From Myxococcales bacterium (GTDB lineage: Bacteria > Myxococcota_A > Polyangia > Polyangiales > Ga0077539), in contig JAAFIF010000098.1 of NCBI GenBank assembly GCA_013298625.1, positions 1-35,239 on the forward strand: a stretch of DNA of 35,239 nucleotides, in the 5' to 3' direction. Below are positions 17,365 to 24,172 of this stretch, in pieces. Position 1 is the first letter of the stretch. Every line of letters begins with the position of its first letter. Position numbers and translations under genes: made by a program. Under the pieces are notes generated by a model. That model did no database searches, was not told the DNA's origin, and saw nothing but the letters and a program-made list of their open reading frames with translations.

Positions 17365-17596
17365 GGGGACGGTGTTCAATAGTTCACGACCCCCGGATAA
17401 CCCCGCGAGTTGACGTGGCGCTGTCCAGCGCGCGTTGGCCCACACGTTCGTGAACTGTTGAACACCATCCCCACCTCGCACCGCCCCCGCCTCGGCCCGA
17501 AGCGAAGCCTCCCCGAGCAGCGTCGACATCGCATACGCAGGAACCAGTGATCTCAAAGAGTTATCCGGGTTTCTTGAACTATTGAACACCGTCCCC
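17365..17596. repeat. Composite repeat 1: forward unit plus inverted left end
   Basis: The forward unit (17365-17472) opens GGGGACGGTGTTCAATAG, carries a variant of the core GATAACCCCGCGAG and closes with the inverted arm TGTTGAACACCATCCCC. After a 73-bp spacer, 17546-17596 is a second left end in reverse orientation, ending ATTGAACACCGTCCCC. The outer boundaries are thus inverted copies of the same conserved left end (about 50 bp). It lies between the truncated gene copy and the leuS fragment. Confidence 0.88.
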
Positions 17597-17613
17597 GTCG
17601 CGCTGTCCCCGTC

Positions 17614-17865
17614 GCGCTCACTCTGGCAACGGCGGATTGGCCCAGCTACGAGGAAGCCCTCACGGTGGATGACGTGGTCGAGATGGCGGTGCACGTGAAC
17701 GGCAAGGTTCGCGGGCGCATCAAGCTCTCTCGCACCACCGCCAAAGATCACGTTCGCGCAGCCGCCCTCGCAGCCGAAGGCGTGGAGTCTTTCATCGCCC
17801 GCAAGCCGGTGAAGAAGTTCATCTACGTCGCCGGCAAGAGCGTCAACCTGGTGATCTCAGACGGA
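17614..17865 (+). pseudogene. leuS: Orphan C-terminal fragment of leucyl-tRNA synthetase
   Basis: Translation in this frame gives '..ATADWPSYEEAL', then 'VEMAVHVNGKVRGRIKL', 'AAALAAEGVESFIARKPVKK' and 'IYVAGKSVNLVIS'. This is the C-terminal tail of bacterial LeuRS, where 'WP.yDeal', 'v.VQVNGKvRg', 'A...v...l.gk.v.K.i.vpgklvNiV' is the family pattern. Only about 82 of some 850 residues are present. The catalytic Rossmann domain, HIGH and KMSKS motifs and editing domain are absent, and the frame runs on past the expected end without a stop. The left boundary is within about 20 bp of composite repeat 1, with a tandemly doubled GTCCCCGTCGCGCT at the joint. It is a translocated fragment, not a working gene; an intact leuS must lie elsewhere. 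Confidence 0.85.
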
Positions 17866-17926
17866 GCACGTTGGGCCGACTGCCGTGAAGGTGGGCGGCC
17901 CAACCGCGATTGCGTACTCGCAGATC

Positions 17927-18832
17927 TCACCCGCGCTCGAACGACCTCTCCAGAAACGCAAGCAGCCCACGTGCTGCGGCGGTCAGCTTCCGCCGCGGAG
18001 CGTGGAGCGCAAGCACCGGTGCGTCTGGCAGCTTCCACTCCGGGAGCAACACGCGTAGTCGTCCAGCGTCGATCTCCGGCTTGGCGAGATAGCTCGGGAG
18101 CACCGTCATGCCCGCCCCGTCGACGGTGAGGCGCATGAGCATGTGCAGATCGTCGACGACCACCGTCGCCCGCACGTCGAGCTCGCACACCTGGTTCGCG
18201 TTGCGGAAGGGCCAGCGAGTCCACGGTCGATCCGTGCGCAGCGCGAGGAGCCGGTGCGCTTGGAGGTCGCTCGGTGACTGCGGCGCTGGCCCGCCGCGCA
18301 GATAGGAAGGCGCTGCACACAAGTGATGCTGATAGGTCGTTAGACGCGTCGCGACACTGGTCACGCTCATCGGTGGACCGGTGCGCACCGCGAGGTCCAC
18401 GCCCTCCACCGAGGGGTCGAGCCATCGCTGCTCGAGTACGACGTCGAGTCGAAGATGAGGGTTGTGCGCCGCCCAGCTCGCGAGCGGCTGGGCAAGAGCG
18501 ATGGGCGCGTAGGCGCGACAGAGGCTCACCCGCACGGCGCCTCCCGGCGTACGGCCGAGATCGACCAGCTCCCGCTCGGTCGTTCGCGCCGACGTAAGCA
18601 GGTCCTCTGCGCGCGCGAGCAGCGACTCCCCAGCCGCGGTAAGCCGGAGTGCGCGCGGCGTGCGGTTCAAGAGCTGCACGCCGAGGGACCTCTCGAGCCG
18701 GTCCACGGTACGGCCGAGCGTGGTCTGGGCAACGCCCCGGCTACGGGCCACGCGCGTAAGGCTGCCACCACGCGCGATGGCCACGAAGGTCTCCAGATCT
18801 TCGAGGTTGAGCATGTGCGTTGGACGCAGCAT
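17927..18832 (-). CDS. LysR-family transcriptional regulator
   Basis: A start at 18832 (MLRPTHMLNLEDLETF) or six codons later at 18814 gives a normal 295-301 residue LysR protein; the frame stays open further upstream but that extension is not family-like. The N-terminal winged helix-turn-helix reads 'FVAIARGGSLTRVARSRGVAQ' then 'LGRTVDRLERSLGVQLLNRT'. The effector domain includes 'VRVSLCRAYAPIALAQPL', 'GVDLAVRTG' and 'GMTVLPSYLAKPEIDAGRL', as in the CrgA/YhjC-type group. It is divergent from the hydrolase/oxidoreductase pair with about 55 bp between starts, the classical arrangement in which LysR activates the divergent operon and represses itself. Its start region probably contains the operator. 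It is part of a likely acquired cassette flanked by gene debris. Confidence 0.92.
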   Translation of the reverse strand: MLRPTHMLNLEDLETFVAIARGGSLTRVARSRGVAQTTLGRTVDRLERSLGVQLLNRTPRALRLTAAGESLLARAEDLLTSARTTERELVDLGRTPGGAVRVSLCRAYAPIALAQPLASWAAHNPHLRLDVVLEQRWLDPSVEGVDLAVRTGPPMSVTSVATRLTTYQHHLCAAPSYLRGGPAPQSPSDLQAHRLLALRTDRPWTRWPFRNANQVCELDVRATVVVDDLHMLMRLTVDGAGMTVLPSYLAKPEIDAGRLRVLLPEWKLPDAPVLALHAPRRKLTAAARGLLAFLERSFERG

Positions 18833-18886
18833 AACGAAGCGTCTCGCGCAGTAGTGCAAAGGCGTCGCGCAGCTTATGTCTCTGGC

Positions 18887-19729
18887 ATGGACTACATCGC
18901 ATGGCGCGCTGGTGGTGCACGCGTGCGTCTCTGCGGCCACGAAGTGTTCGTGCGCATCGCAGGCACCACCACGCCGCTGCTCTTTTTGCACGGGTTCCCT
19001 ACGACCAGCTACGACTTCGACGAGGTCATCGCGGCGCTAGAAACGCGCTGGCAGTGCATCTCGTTCGACTTCGCGGGCTTCGGGGACTCCGACCCTCCCC
19101 TCCGCTACAGTTACGACCATCAGACCGAGCTGGCCCTCGCGGTCGCAGCCCATGCAGGCATCCGCCGAGCAATCGTGGTCGCCCACGACTACGGCGTGAG
19201 CGTCGCGCAGGAGCTGCTCGCACGTCGCCCGGAAGCGCTCGAACTCGATGGGATGGTGTTCCTCAATGGCGGGCTCGAACCCGCCCTCCACCGTCCCATC
19301 TTCATCCAGCGACTGCTCGCAGGGCCGCTCGGGGCGCTCATCGCTCCGCTCGTCGTGCACCGCGCAACATTCACCCGCTCGCTGCAGCGGGTGATCACGC
19401 GCCCAGAGCGCTTCGACTTCGAGCAGCACTGGGAGGCCGTCCGTGCTCGTGGTGCTCACCTGCGCGCGCACGAGCTCCTGCACTACATCGCGGAGCGTCG
19501 CGTACGCCGCACCCGCTGGGTCGAGTCGTTTGCGGATCGAAGCACGCCGGTCGGGCTCGTGTGGGGCACGCGAGATCCCGTATCGGGCGAGCACGTGCTC
19601 GACTGGGCGCGTAGTGCACGTCCGGACGCCGAGGTCTTGTGCCTGCCCGTCGGTCACTACCCGCAGGTCGAGTCGCCCGCCGAGGTCGCGGCATTCATCG
19701 ACCGCTTTGCCCGGAGTCACACACCATGA
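18887..19729 (+). CDS. Alpha/beta hydrolase of the haloalkane dehalogenase / epoxide hydrolase type
   Basis: The ATG at 18887 gives 280 residues. The oxyanion motif HGFP lies at 35-38 and the nucleophile motif at 'VVAHDYGVS', with Asp101 in the nucleophile position. The likely acid is Asp230 (WGTRDP), and the base is His257 (VGHYPQVE). Asp rather than Ser as nucleophile in an H-D-x-G context is the mark of haloalkane dehalogenases, fluoroacetate dehalogenases and soluble epoxide hydrolases, which act on small organic molecules through an ester intermediate; which of these applies is not decided by what I can see. The stop overlaps the next start (ATGA), so it is translationally coupled to the oxidoreductase. 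Regulation by the divergent LysR is likely. Confidence 0.85.
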   Translation: MDYIAWRAGGARVRLCGHEVFVRIAGTTTPLLFLHGFPTTSYDFDEVIAALETRWQCISFDFAGFGDSDPPLRYSYDHQTELALAVAAHAGIRRAIVVAHDYGVSVAQELLARRPEALELDGMVFLNGGLEPALHRPIFIQRLLAGPLGALIAPLVVHRATFTRSLQRVITRPERFDFEQHWEAVRARGAHLRAHELLHYIAERRVRRTRWVESFADRSTPVGLVWGTRDPVSGEHVLDWARSARPDAEVLCLPVGHYPQVESPAEVAAFIDRFARSHTP

Positions 19730-20667
19730 AAGCCGCCGTCTACGACCGCTATGGCGAACCCGATGTGCTTCAGATCCGCGACGTCCCGGTGTCTCGCGCC
19801 GGGCGCAACCAGGTGCTCGTTCGCGTGCGCGCCGCAGCCCTCAACCCCAAAGATGTGTTGATTCGACGTGGCAAGTTTCCGTTGCTCGACGGGCTGACGT
19901 TTCCGAAGCGCGTGGGATACGACTGGTCCGGCGAGGTCCGCGCGCTGGGTCCCGGGGTCTCTTGGCCACCGGTCGGAGCACGCGTCTTCGGCATGATTCA
20001 GGCGTGGACGGCAGGGGCATGCAGCGAGTACCTCGCCGCCAACGTCTCGGAGCTCGCGCTGGCTCCCGAGAACTTGAGCTTCGAACAAGCCGCCGCGCTT
20101 CCGCTCGCGTCTCTCACGGCACTACAAGCACTCCGCGACGTGGCCCGTATGCCGGCCGGCGCTCACGTGACCATTCACGGCGCCTCTGGCGGCGTGGGGG
20201 TTTTCGCAATCGCGATCGCCAAGCAACTCGGGGCGCACGTGACGACGACGAGCAGTGACGGAAACCTCGCACTGTGTCGCTCGCTCGGCGCGGACGTCGC
20301 GCTCGACTATCGACAAGACCGGGTCGTCGATCCCGAGCGTCGCTGCGACGTCTTCTTCGATGTCTACGGCAATCAGAGCTTTCAGCAGGTGCAGCCCATG
20401 CTGAGCGCGCAGGGGACCTACGTCAGCACGGTCCCCAAACGCCATGTGTTCGTGCGTTGGGCGACGACCGCGCTGTCGCGTCAGCGATGCCGCCTGGTGA
20501 TCGTCCATTCGCGAGCCAAAGACCTCTCTCTGCTGGCCACGTGGGCCGAATCAGGCATTTTGAAGCCGGTGATCGACTCGCGCTTCTCTCTGGCAGACAT
20601 CCGCGAGGCGCAAGCGCGCGTGGAGACGAGACGGGCACGCGGGAAGGTCATCGTGACGATTGACTGA
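19726..20667 (+). CDS. Zinc-independent medium-chain oxidoreductase (quinone oxidoreductase-like)
   Basis: The 313-residue protein begins MKAAVYDRYGEPDVLQI, typical of MDR-superfamily NADPH:quinone or enone reductases. It shows 'VRVRAAALNPKDVLIRRGKF', 'GYDWSGEV', the substrate-domain 'ALPLASLTALQAL' and the nucleotide-binding GASGGVG at 152-158 with following 'AKQLGAHVTTTSS'. The catalytic and structural zinc Cys clusters of alcohol dehydrogenases are absent. The NADPH-type preference is inferred from the family. It overlaps the hydrolase gene by 4 bp and shares its likely LysR-controlled promoter. Together the pair suggests stepwise processing of a reactive small molecule such as an epoxide, halide or quinone. 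Confidence 0.9.
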   Translation: MKAAVYDRYGEPDVLQIRDVPVSRAGRNQVLVRVRAAALNPKDVLIRRGKFPLLDGLTFPKRVGYDWSGEVRALGPGVSWPPVGARVFGMIQAWTAGACSEYLAANVSELALAPENLSFEQAAALPLASLTALQALRDVARMPAGAHVTIHGASGGVGVFAIAIAKQLGAHVTTTSSDGNLALCRSLGADVALDYRQDRVVDPERRCDVFFDVYGNQSFQQVQPMLSAQGTYVSTVPKRHVFVRWATTALSRQRCRLVIVHSRAKDLSLLATWAESGILKPVIDSRFSLADIREAQARVETRRARGKVIVTID

Positions 20668-20691
20668 CGCCCGCTCGACGAAGACGCGCGG

Positions 20692-21060
20692 CTACTTCGA
20701 GATGAAGCACTCGACCACCCACGCGACGATCATCAGCGCCAACACAGTATCGCCCTCAAAAACAGCGTCGAACGCACGGTGCGGGGCGGTGTGACGATCG
20801 CGGCGCGGTCGCGAAGGGCCGAGGGCGCAGACGAGGCAACGGGCGATCGGGTCGCCAACAGCGGACGCGTGCTCGACCGACCGCCGTTGGATGTCCTATC
20901 CTCCGAGGGATTGCGCTTCGACGATGAGGGCCGGGTCGCCGCGTTCGACGAGCGACGAATCGCGATCGACGATTTGCCCACGGATCTTCTGCCGCAGCGA
21001 AGACCAGCAGACGCCCTCGCGGCGAGCGCACGCGACCGCGCGCGATGAGCTCGATCGCGC
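20692..21060 (-). pseudogene. Decayed coding fragment with an in-frame TAG
   Basis: Read leftwards, one frame from about 21060 to the TAG at 20692-20694 has coding-like G/C third positions and is broken by a single TAG at 20896-20898. Before that stop it reads 'RQKIRGQIVDRDSSLVERGD' then 'PALIVEAQSLGG'. After it the frame continues and ends 'FDAVFEGDTVLALMIVAWVV' 'ECFISK', a plausible hydrophobic C-terminus. Its 5' side stops close to a half repeat at 21076-21098. I do not recognise the family. It is interpreted as a remnant of a gene truncated at the repeat, then mutated. Confidence that it is former coding sequence is moderate. Confidence 0.5.
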
Positions 21061-21075
21061 CGCTGGTGGCCGCTC

Positions 21076-21098
21076 GTGAATGATTGAACACCATCCCC
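21076..21098. repeat. Half unit of the dispersed repeat
   Basis: GTGAATGATTGAACACCATCCCC-type right/inverted arm, alone, without a visible partner. It lies between two decayed coding fragments that run in opposite directions. Confidence 0.8.
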
Positions 21099-21120
21099 AT
21101 TCGTCGCGCCGCTGTCCGAA

Positions 21121-21390
21121 TTGATGAACTGCGCGGCTCGACGAGTGGAGCATCGTGCGCTCGAAGGATCTTTCACCGTGCGCGCAAGCTCTCGCCCTCT
21201 CACGATCTCAGCGTGGCTCGACACGCTGGTCCTCGACGAACAGGGCGACGCCAGCGCATCGCCGGTCGTGCTCTCGTCGTCGGACGCGCTCGCCCTGCTC
21301 GGGTAGCTCCTGGCGCGACCGCACGAGGGTCTCGTCGCGCTCGATGGCGACCGAGCGGGAACCGCGCTGTGCGCGATCGTGGCCGCGTAA
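21121..21390 (+). pseudogene. Second decayed coding fragment with an in-frame TAG
   Basis: The frame from 21121 translates as 'SFTVRASSRPLTISAWLDTL' followed by 'VVLSSSDALALLG', hits a TAG at 21304-21306, and continues in the same frame as 'LLARPHEGLVALDGDRAGTA' 'LCAIVAA' to a TAA at about 21388-21390. Coherent protein-like sequence on both sides of one stop suggests a single nonsense mutation. The 'LDGDRAG' string superficially resembles a Toprim motif, but that is too short to name a family. It begins within about 25 bp of the half repeat. Confidence 0.4.
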
Positions 21391-21712
21391 AGCTCTGCCC
21401 AATCTGTTCTCGGTCGCCCGCGACACAGCGCTCGCGCCGCAGAGCCGACTGCAGCTACACCAATACCGCGACGATCGTCGTGGTTTTCTCTGTCCGCGGT
21501 CTTGGTTTGCCGTGATTTCGACCGCGCTGATCCGCTTGGGCACCTTCGATGCCCGTCGCGGGCGCGGCGATCGTGCGCTCGCTTCCGCTGCTGTTTCGAA
21601 CGGTGATCGCGCGGCGCTTGTCGCGTGCCGAACTGGCCAGCTCACCCGAGTACAAGCGTCACCGCGCGATCGCGCCGCTCGCCAACATCGCGCTCATGTT
21701 TTGCAACGCAGT
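21391..21712 (+). pseudogene. Possible third coding remnant cut off by composite repeat 2
   Basis: From about 21549 the plus frame reads 'GAAIVRSLPLLFRTVIARRL' then 'ASSPEYKRHRAIAPLANIAL' 'MFCNA' with mainly G/C third positions, and it runs straight into the repeat starting at 21713. No stop or start belongs to it. The 21391-21548 part has no consistent frame. I cannot assign a family; it is likely debris from a longer gene. Confidence 0.35.
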
Positions 21713-21968
21713 GGGGACGGTGTTCAATAGTTCACGAGTCAGCGATAACCCCGCGGGATCACGTGACGCCGCCTGAACGCACCTCATCCCTCGCGTTCGT
21801 GAACCGTTGAACACCGTCCCCGTTCCGCTGCCGCCCATTGCCGTCGCCGCCCATTGCCGTCGCCGCCCATCGCCCTTGCCCTCGCTGTCCTTACCCCCGG
21901 CTTGCCAAGACAGCGCTAGGTGATCTCGCGGGGTTATCGCTCTCTCGTGAACTATTGAACACCGTCCC
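21713..21968. repeat. Composite repeat 2
   Basis: The forward unit 21713-21821 has arms GGGGACGGTGTTCAATAG and CGTTGAACACCGTCCCC enclosing the core GATAACCCCGCGGGATCAC. After an 89-bp spacer, a reversed left end with core occupies 21911-21968. The spacer contains a 16-bp tandem repeat (about three copies, 21830-21877, unit GCCGCCCATTGCCGTC). Its right boundary is only 17 bp from where the sequence duplicated at 17174 begins. Confidence 0.9.
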
Positions 21969-22031
21969 TGTGACACCGCTTGCAGCGTGCACGTCGGCAG
22001 AGAGGCCGAGCGCTGGTCGCGCTCGCTCGCG

Positions 22032-22640
22032 TTACGCGGTGTCTTTCACGCGCCACGCGACGAGCGCGTCGACGAAGGCAGGATCGAGCCCGAGCGCGAG
22101 CAGTCTGTCGCGGTCGTACACGTTGAGCGTCGCGAGGTTGACGGAGTCGAGCTTCTTCGCAGCGGCGATCATCGCGCGATCGAAGCCGAACTTCGCCAGC
22201 CCTGCGATCGACCTGAGCGCGCGAAACTGCGCGGGCTTCATCGCTCCGTCGAGGCAGCGACGCTCGACCGTGACGAACTCGTACGCGTCGCTCGAAGACC
22301 GGCCGTCGTACGCGGGCATCGTCGACTCGATCGTGTACGAGGTCGACAGCGCGCGGCCGTCGTTCGAGAGCGACGCGCGATGGCGGCGCAGCGTGCGCTC
22401 GTGCTGCGCGCCGTTGGCCATCTGCGATTCGAGCGTGAACGCGATCGCTTCGCCATCGATCGCGTACCGCCCTTGCGGAACGTACTTCTCCGCCCCCGGA
22501 CGCAGCCACGTCGCGATCTGCGACGGACATCCCGGGCTGGTGGCGACGCCGAACGCTTCACCGTCCTCCGTGAAGCGCAGCCACGACACGCTGCTCGGTG
22601 AAGCAATCGAGAAGTACAGGCCATCCGTTCGCGGTCGCAT
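22032..22640 (-). CDS. Hypothetical protein, intact parent of the 17.2-kb fragment
   Basis: The 202-residue protein begins MRPRTDGLYFSIASPSSVSW and has no signal peptide. The first 120 residues look like a beta-barrel or lipocalin-like domain ('DGLYFSI', 'GRYAIDGEAIAFTLESQ', 'YTIESTMPAYDGRSSSD'). The last 80 are helical, with 'VNLATLNVYDRDRLLALGLD' and 'AFVDALVAWR', which recalls helix-hairpin-helix modules of ComEA/GspK type; this resemblance is weak. It lies 54 bp downstream of the lipoprotein gene at 22695-23831 in the same orientation, so the two may form an operon. A partial copy of its 3' end sits at 17174-17360. Confidence 0.65.
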   Translation of the reverse strand: MRPRTDGLYFSIASPSSVSWLRFTEDGEAFGVATSPGCPSQIATWLRPGAEKYVPQGRYAIDGEAIAFTLESQMANGAQHERTLRRHRASLSNDGRALSTSYTIESTMPAYDGRSSSDAYEFVTVERRCLDGAMKPAQFRALRSIAGLAKFGFDRAMIAAAKKLDSVNLATLNVYDRDRLLALGLDPAFVDALVAWRVKDTA

Positions 22641-22694
22641 GGCTCTCGAGTGTACGAGCCGCGCGAGGGCGGCACACTGGCCATCACGTCTCGG

Positions 22695-23831
22695 TCACCG
22701 TCGCTGTCCACGTCCCGAGCGACAGAGCAACGTCAGCATCATGCCTCGGTCGAAGTCGCCGTCTGGCGCGAGTTCGAGCGCGCGCTGCTCTCGACACGCG
22801 CTCGCGCGCACCGCCGCCACGCGAGCGCGCTCGGCGGAAACCATTTCGAGCGTCTGCGCCGCGCCGTACCGAACGCCGAGGTTGCGCGCGTACAACCTCG
22901 TGCGGCTGAGCGCGACGCCCTCGTCTCGCCACTGTTGCGCGCGCTCGGCGCGGTGGCGCACGTACCAATGCCCCCAGCGACGAAGGACCTCCGTCCAGTG
23001 CTCGAGCGGAACCATCGCCTGTTCGCGCCACGGCGGTCCGAGCTCGCGCATCGCGAGGCGACGCACACCCTCGAACCCCATCTCGACCGCCGCGCCGTCG
23101 TAGCCTTCGTACAGATCCATCGGGATTTGGATCGCGAGAAACCGCAGGAGGTACGGCATCGCCTGCGGGTCCATGAAGCTCGCGAGCGTTTCTGCCGCTC
23201 GCAGCGCAGCGGTCCCCATGAAGAACGAGCCACACGAAGCGTCGACGTCCGCGCCCGGCAACGGTCGCTGGGTGGACAGTTCGATTCCCAACGCGTGCAT
23301 CGCCGCTGGACCTCCCGCGGCGAGCTGCGCGAACCACGCGCGGCACCGCGGGTCTGGCCGGTGCGCGATGCGAAAGCGCCCGTCGTGACAGTCTGCGGTT
23401 CGCCTGGCCAACGGGCGAAGCCGCGCCACGTCGGCGGCGAGCGCCGCGGGCACTGCGGGCCTGCGCGGAGAGGGCAGCGGAGTGCACCGAGCGCGCGACT
23501 CGGGCTCGATGGCAGCGGGGTCGACGCCGAGCGGCTCGCGCTCTGCGTCGGCGATCCAGCCGCGATCGAAGCGTTCGGGCGGAGCCACGGTCACGGGCTC
23601 GTCCGTGATCAGCGTGTCGTCGACCTCGGACTCGTCGACCTGTTCGTTCTCGTCGTCGCCGGCCACGAGCGAGACATCCGGCTCGGCAGCGTCCACCGAG
23701 GGCCGCTCTTCGTCGGCGGCGTCGCGCATGGATGCGTCGAGGACGGGGGCAGAGCGGAGCACAGCCGCCGTTGGCTGACGACAGGCCGAGCACGCCATCG
23801 TCGCGAGCACGACCACGATGAACCGCTGCAT
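22695..23831 (-). CDS. Large lipoprotein of unknown function
   Basis: The ATG at 23829-23831 gives 378 residues beginning MQRFIVVVLATMACSAC, with a double Cys at the cleavage region (likely 'ACSAC'). The frame continues upstream into the neighbouring repeat, and that extension is discarded. An acidic linker at about 40-100 (DDENEQVDESEVDD) precedes a mostly helical domain with 'CTPLPSPRRPAVPAALAADV', 'DASCGSFFMGTAALRAAETL' and 'YLLRFLAIQIPMDLYEGYDG'. Alternating helices suggest a HEAT-like or all-alpha scaffold, but no family is recognised. The start codon is 43 bp from composite repeat 3, so the repeat occupies its promoter region. Confidence 0.65.
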   Translation of the reverse strand: MQRFIVVVLATMACSACRQPTAAVLRSAPVLDASMRDAADEERPSVDAAEPDVSLVAGDDENEQVDESEVDDTLITDEPVTVAPPERFDRGWIADAEREPLGVDPAAIEPESRARCTPLPSPRRPAVPAALAADVARLRPLARRTADCHDGRFRIAHRPDPRCRAWFAQLAAGGPAAMHALGIELSTQRPLPGADVDASCGSFFMGTAALRAAETLASFMDPQAMPYLLRFLAIQIPMDLYEGYDGAAVEMGFEGVRRLAMRELGPPWREQAMVPLEHWTEVLRRWGHWYVRHRAERAQQWRDEGVALSRTRLYARNLGVRYGAAQTLEMVSAERARVAAVRASACREQRALELAPDGDFDRGMMLTLLCRSGRGQRR

Positions 23832-23873
23832 CGCCACACACGATACAGCGCCGGTCGCGATCATCGAGTGAGC

Positions 23874-24155
23874 GGGGACGGTGTTCAATCGTTCACGAGA
23901 CATCGATAACCCCGCGGGATCACGTGGCGCTGTACGACGGGGGACCGTCACCCGTTCGCGAACTTTTGCACACCGTCCCCGCCTCGGAATTGAACACCGT
24001 CCCCGCCTCGCACCCGCTGCCCGTTCGTGAACTTTTGAACACCGTCCCCGCGACGCCCAAACGGGCGACGTGGGCAGTTCGCTCCGGGCGCAGGGACAGC
24101 GCCACGTGATCTCGCGGGGTTATCCAGGTTTCGTGAACTATTGAACACCGTCCCC
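23874..24155. repeat. Composite repeat 3, the most complex copy
   Basis: The forward unit 23874-23980 is followed by two extra copies of the right arm (GAATTGAACACCGTCCCC at 23987-24004 and TTTTGAACACCGTCCCC at about 24022-24049), then a reversed left end with full core at 24093-24155. Both outer ends are the conserved left type. It lies between the lipoprotein start and the stop of the MscS gene (18 bp away). Confidence 0.9.
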
Positions 24156-24172
24156 GCGGCCCCGAGCGCGAC

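Noticed and set aside
17365..17596. Clear target-site duplication at composite repeat 1
   Set aside because: I compared the flanks by eye and found no convincing short direct repeat; the same is true for the units at 21713 and 30414.
17146..17751. Leftward open frame of 201 codons spanning the truncated gene copy, the repeat and the leuS fragment
   Set aside because: It strings together unrelated pieces; the homologous parts are out of frame with one another.
21340..21390. Toprim domain suggested by the string LDGDRAG
   Set aside because: The match is only a few residues within a decayed fragment and lacks the upstream Glu motif.
22032..22200. Helix-hairpin-helix DNA-binding domain at the C-terminus of the 22-kb gene
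   Set aside because: The resemblance to ComEA/GspK modules is weak, without the GIG hairpin, so it is mentioned only as a possibility in the gene entry.
21838..23103. Rightward open frame of about 420 codons over the repeat and two leftward genes
   Set aside because: Its composition is Ser/Arg-rich and it begins inside the repeat spacer; the opposite-strand genes have coherent protein sequence and one has a signal peptide.
23832..23951. N-terminal extension of the lipoprotein gene into composite repeat 3
   Set aside because: The extension translates repeat sequence, and the ATG at 23831 gives a proper lipoprotein signal.
17365..24155. Repeats as a CRISPR array
   Set aside because: Copies are separated by genes, alternate in orientation, have no regular spacers and no cas genes nearby.
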